A stretch of 9,072 nt of DNA from JBCDBY01 sp039182715 (lineage in GTDB: Bacteria; Planctomycetota; PLA2), in NCBI GenBank assembly GCA_039182715.1, contig JBCDBY010000187.1, positions 1 through 9,072 on the forward strand, in the 5' to 3' direction. A program made the translations under genes and the position numbers. Shown here piece by piece: positions 6,150 to 9,072 of this stretch. Within the stretch, counting starts at the first letter, position 1. Every line of letters begins with the position of its first letter. The notes under the pieces were generated by a model. The model saw only the letters and a program-made list of their open reading frames with translations, was not told the DNA's origin and made no database searches.

Positions 6150-6944
6150 ATGGCACGCCCCGCTTCCTTTCGACGACGGACGCTTCGTCCGCTGCTTCTC
6201 GTTCTGCTGCTCGCCGGTGCCGCCGTTGCGAGCGCGGAAAAGATGCAGCTGCTGGAACAGCTGACGGGCCGGCTCTTCGAAATCCGCAAGGAGCGCAACG
6301 CGGAGGAGAACCGCTGGCGGCGGGAGCAGACGAATCTACAGCGCACGCTCGCGCTGCTCGACGGCGAGAAGTCGAACTACGAGCAGCGCATCGCCACGCT
6401 CCGCGAGCGGGAAGGAACCGCCGGCGCCGAACGCGCCAAGCTTGCCGAGGAGCTGACGGCGAAGCGCGGTCGGCTCGAGGAGCTCGACGGCAAGGTCCGC
6501 GCCTCGGCCACGCGCCTGCTTGCGGTCCACGAAGGCCTGCCGGCACCGCTGCGCCAGCTGCTGGCCGCCGCCGCGGCGCGCGTGCGCGATGCGCTTTCGC
6601 CGGCCGGCTCCGCGCTCTCGGTCATCGACCGGCTGCGCGTGCTCAACGCGTTCTCCGCGGAGCTCGACAAGGTGCTCGGCATGCCGCACGCGGTGAAGCA
6701 GGTGATCGAGGTCGACGGCCAGCCGCGGCGGGAGATGGACGTGCTCTACCTCGGCGGCGCCCTGGGCTACTGGGTCGGCGCGGCCGATCGACAGGCGGGA
6801 CTGCTGGTGCACCGCGACGGCGCCTGGACCGTCACGCGCGACGACGGGCTGGCGACGCAGGTTCGGGCGGCGATCCAGGTGATTCAGCGCGAGCGCCCGG
6901 CCACGATCATTCGCCTGCCGCTTCCGGCGGAGGCGGGCCGATGA
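6150..6944 (+). CDS. DUF3450-like periplasmic coiled-coil protein of a TonB2-type operon
   Basis: A 264-residue secreted protein. A basic start and hydrophobic core end in AVASA, predicting cleavage after residue 29. Residues about 30-125 are highly charged, with heptad-like leucines, and should form a long coiled coil. A compact C-terminal domain follows, including EVDGQPRREMDVLYLGGALG (187-206). Length, architecture and position directly before a TtpC-like gene match the DUF3450 proteins that open TonB2 operons in Vibrio and Shewanella; their exact role is not well established. The ATG at 6150 is preferred because it gives a normal signal peptide. An in-frame ATG at 6090 would add 20 residues that disturb it, and neither has a strong ribosome site. 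The stop overlaps the next gene's ATG (ATGA). Confidence 0.82.
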   Translation: MARPASFRRRTLRPLLLVLLLAGAAVASAEKMQLLEQLTGRLFEIRKERNAEENRWRREQTNLQRTLALLDGEKSNYEQRIATLREREGTAGAERAKLAEELTAKRGRLEELDGKVRASATRLLAVHEGLPAPLRQLLAAAAARVRDALSPAGSALSVIDRLRVLNAFSAELDKVLGMPHAVKQVIEVDGQPRREMDVLYLGGALGYWVGAADRQAGLLVHRDGAWTVTRDDGLATQVRAAIQVIQRERPATIIRLPLPAEAGR

Positions 6945-8335
6945 GGTTCGCGGGCGTCCTTCTGCTGCTCCTGATCGGGACCGGCCCCGCGCGGGCGCAG
7001 AACGACGATCCGTTCGGGGAGGCGATCGGCAAGGCGCGCGCCGAGCTCGAGGCGGAACGAAGCGCCCTGCTCGCGCGCCGCACGGAGATCGACGAGAAGC
7101 GGCTGGCGCTGACGACCGCGGTCGACGAGCGCGCCGAAGCGGTCGAGACGCTCGCCGAGCAGTGGCGCGAGCAGACCCGCATGCGGGACGAGCGCGATTC
7201 GGAGCTGCGCAAGCTGGTCGAGAGCCTGGATCAGGCCGATCGCGACGCCGCGGCGGCGCGCGTCATGCTGGTCGAGCTGCGCCGCAATATCGACGCGCAG
7301 TTCGGCGTCGTCGATGCGGAGCGTCGCCGGAGCGCGCTGGAGGAGATCGACGTCCTGCTCGAGGGCGAGCAGCGCCTGCTCGCGGCGGCCGACGCGCTGC
7401 TCACCCTCGTTGGCGACCACGCCAAAGCGGCGGCGGGCATCCGCGCCCTCGAAGGGTCGGCGATCCTGCCGGACGGCCGGGAGGTGACGGGCAAGCACCT
7501 GCTTCTCGGAGACGTGCTCACGCTCTTCGCGGGCAACAACGCCGCCGAGTCGGGCGTGGTCACGCTGGTGACCGGCAGTCAGCGCCCCCACGTCTTCACC
7601 GAGCTCGATCCCGAGCTGGGCGAGGGCATCGTGGCCGTCGCCGCCGGCCGGGAAGCGACCGTGCCGCTCGACATCTCGTCCGGCGCCGCGCTCCGCACCC
7701 AACAGTCCCGCCTCACGCTCCTCGAACAGTTCCACGCCGGCGGCGTGGTGATGTATCCGATCGCCGTCGTCGCGCTGCTCGGGCTGCTGGTCGGCGTGAT
7801 CAAGCTGATCGCGCTGCTGCGCATCCGGACCGACTTCCACAATCCGCTCGACGCGCTGCTGGCGAAACTGCGAAGCGGCGAGACCGACCAGGCGCGCGCG
7901 CTCGCCGATCGCGCGCGGCCGCCGGTGCGCGCGCTCATGCAGGTGGCGGTCGACAAGCGCGACGCGTCGCGCGACGATCTGGAGGAGGCGCTGCAGGAGG
8001 CGATCCTCAAGGAGTCGTCGGTCGTGGATCGCTGGATTTCGGTGCTCGAGGTCGGCGCGGCGGTCGCGCCGCTGCTTGGCCTGCTCGGCACCGTGACCGG
8101 CATGATCGAGACCTTCCGGCTCATCTCCGTCTTCGGCACCGGAGACCCGCGCCTGCTGTCCGGCGGCATCTCCGAGGCGCTGCTGACGACGGAGGCGGGT
8201 CTGATCGCGGCGATTCCGCTGCTGCTGCTGCACGCGTTCCTCGCCCGGCGCGCGACCGCCATCGCGGACGCGCTGGAGGCGTCGGCGATCGGGTTCCTCA
8301 ACCGCGTGCGACCGGAGGAGTGGGAGCCGGCGTGA
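6941..8335 (+). CDS. TtpC-like protein: periplasmic coiled coil fused to MotA/TolQ/ExbB proton channel
   Basis: A 464-residue inner-membrane protein, far longer than an ordinary ExbB (about 220-245). It starts with a signal peptide (MRFAGVLLLLLIGTGPARA, cleavage after 19) and a charged coiled coil (about 24-155). A small domain follows with KHLLLGDVLTLFAG (185-198) and GREATVPLDISSG (236-248). The channel part has TM1 at about 267-293, the TM2 signature VAPLLGLLGTVTGMIETF (about 375-392) and TM3 within SEALLTTEAGLIAAIPLLLL. Conserved Thr of GTVTG and Glu of SEAL correspond to proton-path residues of ExbB. In Vibrio, TtpC is essential for TonB2 function. The gene overlaps both neighbours by 4 nt, implying coupled translation. 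Architecture and gene order agree, so the call is strong. Confidence 0.9.
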   Translation: MRFAGVLLLLLIGTGPARAQNDDPFGEAIGKARAELEAERSALLARRTEIDEKRLALTTAVDERAEAVETLAEQWREQTRMRDERDSELRKLVESLDQADRDAAAARVMLVELRRNIDAQFGVVDAERRRSALEEIDVLLEGEQRLLAAADALLTLVGDHAKAAAGIRALEGSAILPDGREVTGKHLLLGDVLTLFAGNNAAESGVVTLVTGSQRPHVFTELDPELGEGIVAVAAGREATVPLDISSGAALRTQQSRLTLLEQFHAGGVVMYPIAVVALLGLLVGVIKLIALLRIRTDFHNPLDALLAKLRSGETDQARALADRARPPVRALMQVAVDKRDASRDDLEEALQEAILKESSVVDRWISVLEVGAAVAPLLGLLGTVTGMIETFRLISVFGTGDPRLLSGGISEALLTTEAGLIAAIPLLLLHAFLARRATAIADALEASAIGFLNRVRPEEWEPA

Positions 8336-8964
8336 ACGCGCTGGTCGAAACCGCGCGCGCCGGCGGCCCCCTCATGGTCCCGCTTGGCGTCCTCTGCGTC
8401 GCCATCTCCTACTGGGTCGCCGCGCTCTCGCTGCGCATCTGGCGCATCAAGCGAGCGGCGCCGCGCGTGCTCGGCTGCCTCGACACCGACTCGCGCGAAG
8501 AGGCGGCGCGCTGCGTGCGCGCGTTCGCCGGGGACCGGCCCGGCGTCCTCGCACGCGTTGCGCTCTACGCGCTCGCCGGCCCGGCCGACGCCGCCGGACG
8601 CCAGGCGCGCTTCGAGGAGGCGCGGCTCATCGAGCTGCCCAGCTTCGAGCGGGAGATCGGCGTGCTCAAGGCGATGGTCGCCGCCGCGCCGCTGATCGGC
8701 CTGCTCGGGACCGTGAAGGGCATGGTCGCCACCTTCTCCGGCATGTCCGCGCGCGGGGTCGACACGATGGAGGCGCTGTCGACCGGCGTCTCGGAGGCGT
8801 TGGTCACGACGCAGGTCGGGCTGATCGTCGCCGTGCCGGGCCTGCTCGGCCTGCACGCCACCGAGCGGCGGCTCGCCCGGCTCGAGATCGAGATCGAATG
8901 CATCGCGGCGCGGCTGACGGTCATGGACGCGAGCCACGAACGCGCGACGGGAGACGCCGCATGA
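8332..8964 (+). CDS. ExbB-type proton channel subunit (TonB2 system ExbB2)
   Basis: A 210-residue inner-membrane protein of the MotA/TolQ/ExbB family with no N-terminal extension. TM1 is at about 12-36. After a cytoplasmic domain come the TM2 signature AAPLIGLLGTVKGMVATF (118-135) and TM3 in SEALVTTQVGLIVAVPGLLGL (154-174). It should form the pentameric channel around an ExbD dimer, passing protons to drive TonB. The start is GTG at 8332, chosen because it forms a GTGA overlap with the TtpC-like stop and leaves a short N-terminus (VNALVETARAGGPLMVPLG) typical of the family. Its TGA overlaps the ExbD ATG. It is a paralogue of the channel half of the preceding gene, as in Vibrio TonB2 loci. Confidence 0.92.
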   Translation: MNALVETARAGGPLMVPLGVLCVAISYWVAALSLRIWRIKRAAPRVLGCLDTDSREEAARCVRAFAGDRPGVLARVALYALAGPADAAGRQARFEEARLIELPSFEREIGVLKAMVAAAPLIGLLGTVKGMVATFSGMSARGVDTMEALSTGVSEALVTTQVGLIVAVPGLLGLHATERRLARLEIEIECIAARLTVMDASHERATGDAA

Positions 8965-9072
8965 GACGGCGATTGGGTCAGCGGCGGCGCGCGCGCAAGA
9001 ACACGGCGGAGATCAACATCGCGCCGTTGATGGACATGGTCTTCATCCTACTCATCTTCTTCGTGGTCACGA
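8961..9072 (+). CDS. ExbD/TolR-family protein, N-terminal part (cut by the window edge)
   Basis: Only the first 37 codons are present. They encode a basic cytoplasmic N-terminus (RRRLGQRRRARKN), then AEINIAPLMDMVFILLIFFV, the start of the single membrane helix. The aspartate of PLMDMVF falls at residue 25, the same number as the essential proton-carrying Asp25 of Escherichia coli ExbD. The ATG overlaps the ExbB stop (ATGA). A full protein of about 130-140 residues is expected, with tonB2 and a TPR gene after it in comparable loci. Confidence 0.93.
   Translation, partial: MRRRLGQRRRARKNTAEINIAPLMDMVFILLIFFVVT

Noticed and set aside
6884..8233. Long minus-strand open frame opposite the TtpC-like gene
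   Set aside because: Gln/Arg/Asp-rich shadow of a gene with a full signal peptide and ExbB motifs.
7162..8331. Extended N-terminus for the second ExbB (upstream open frame of 390 codons)
   Set aside because: The upstream part overlaps the TtpC-like gene in another frame and is Arg-rich noise; the GTG at 8332 gives a normal ExbB with a 4-nt coupling overlap.

Overview
This is a GC-rich window (third codon positions almost all G or C) from a Gram-negative bacterium, most likely a high-GC proteobacterium. The Gram-negative call rests on a lipoprotein-type solute-binding protein paired with a TonB-type energiser (ExbB/ExbD family). The gene order of that energiser matches the TonB2 systems known from Vibrio and Shewanella. 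I cannot name the species.

Layout. Positions 1-139 hold no convincing gene, but they contain a perfect 14-bp tandem duplication and what looks like a decayed copy of the end of the neighbouring gene. From 5951 down to 140, on the minus strand, lies one tightly packed operon. In transcription order it encodes a SAM-dependent methyltransferase, a lipoprotein substrate-binding protein, two FecCD/BtuC-type permeases, an ATPase and an MFS transporter. A 198-bp divergent intergenic region (5952-6149) carries short palindromes and a 10-bp direct repeat. From 6150 to the right edge, on the plus strand, lies a second packed operon: a DUF3450 periplasmic coiled-coil protein, a TtpC-like protein (periplasmic domain fused to an ExbB-type channel domain), a second ExbB and the start of ExbD. 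TonB2 and a TPR protein would be expected just beyond the edge.

How the genes fit together. The plus-strand operon should convert inner-membrane proton motive force into energy for outer-membrane TonB-dependent uptake. The minus-strand ABC transporter should then take the same ligand from periplasm to cytoplasm. FecCD/BtuC transporters carry ferric siderophores, haem or corrinoids. The co-transcribed methyltransferase and MFS protein suggest ligand modification and ligand or product efflux; this last step is inference. No TonB-dependent receptor and no metallophore synthase are in the window, so the ligand is unknown.

Six of the gene junctions are 4-nt stop/start overlaps (ATGA or GTGA), which also fixes several start codons, including GTG starts. 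No insertion sequence, tRNA, rRNA, CRISPR array or phage gene was seen.
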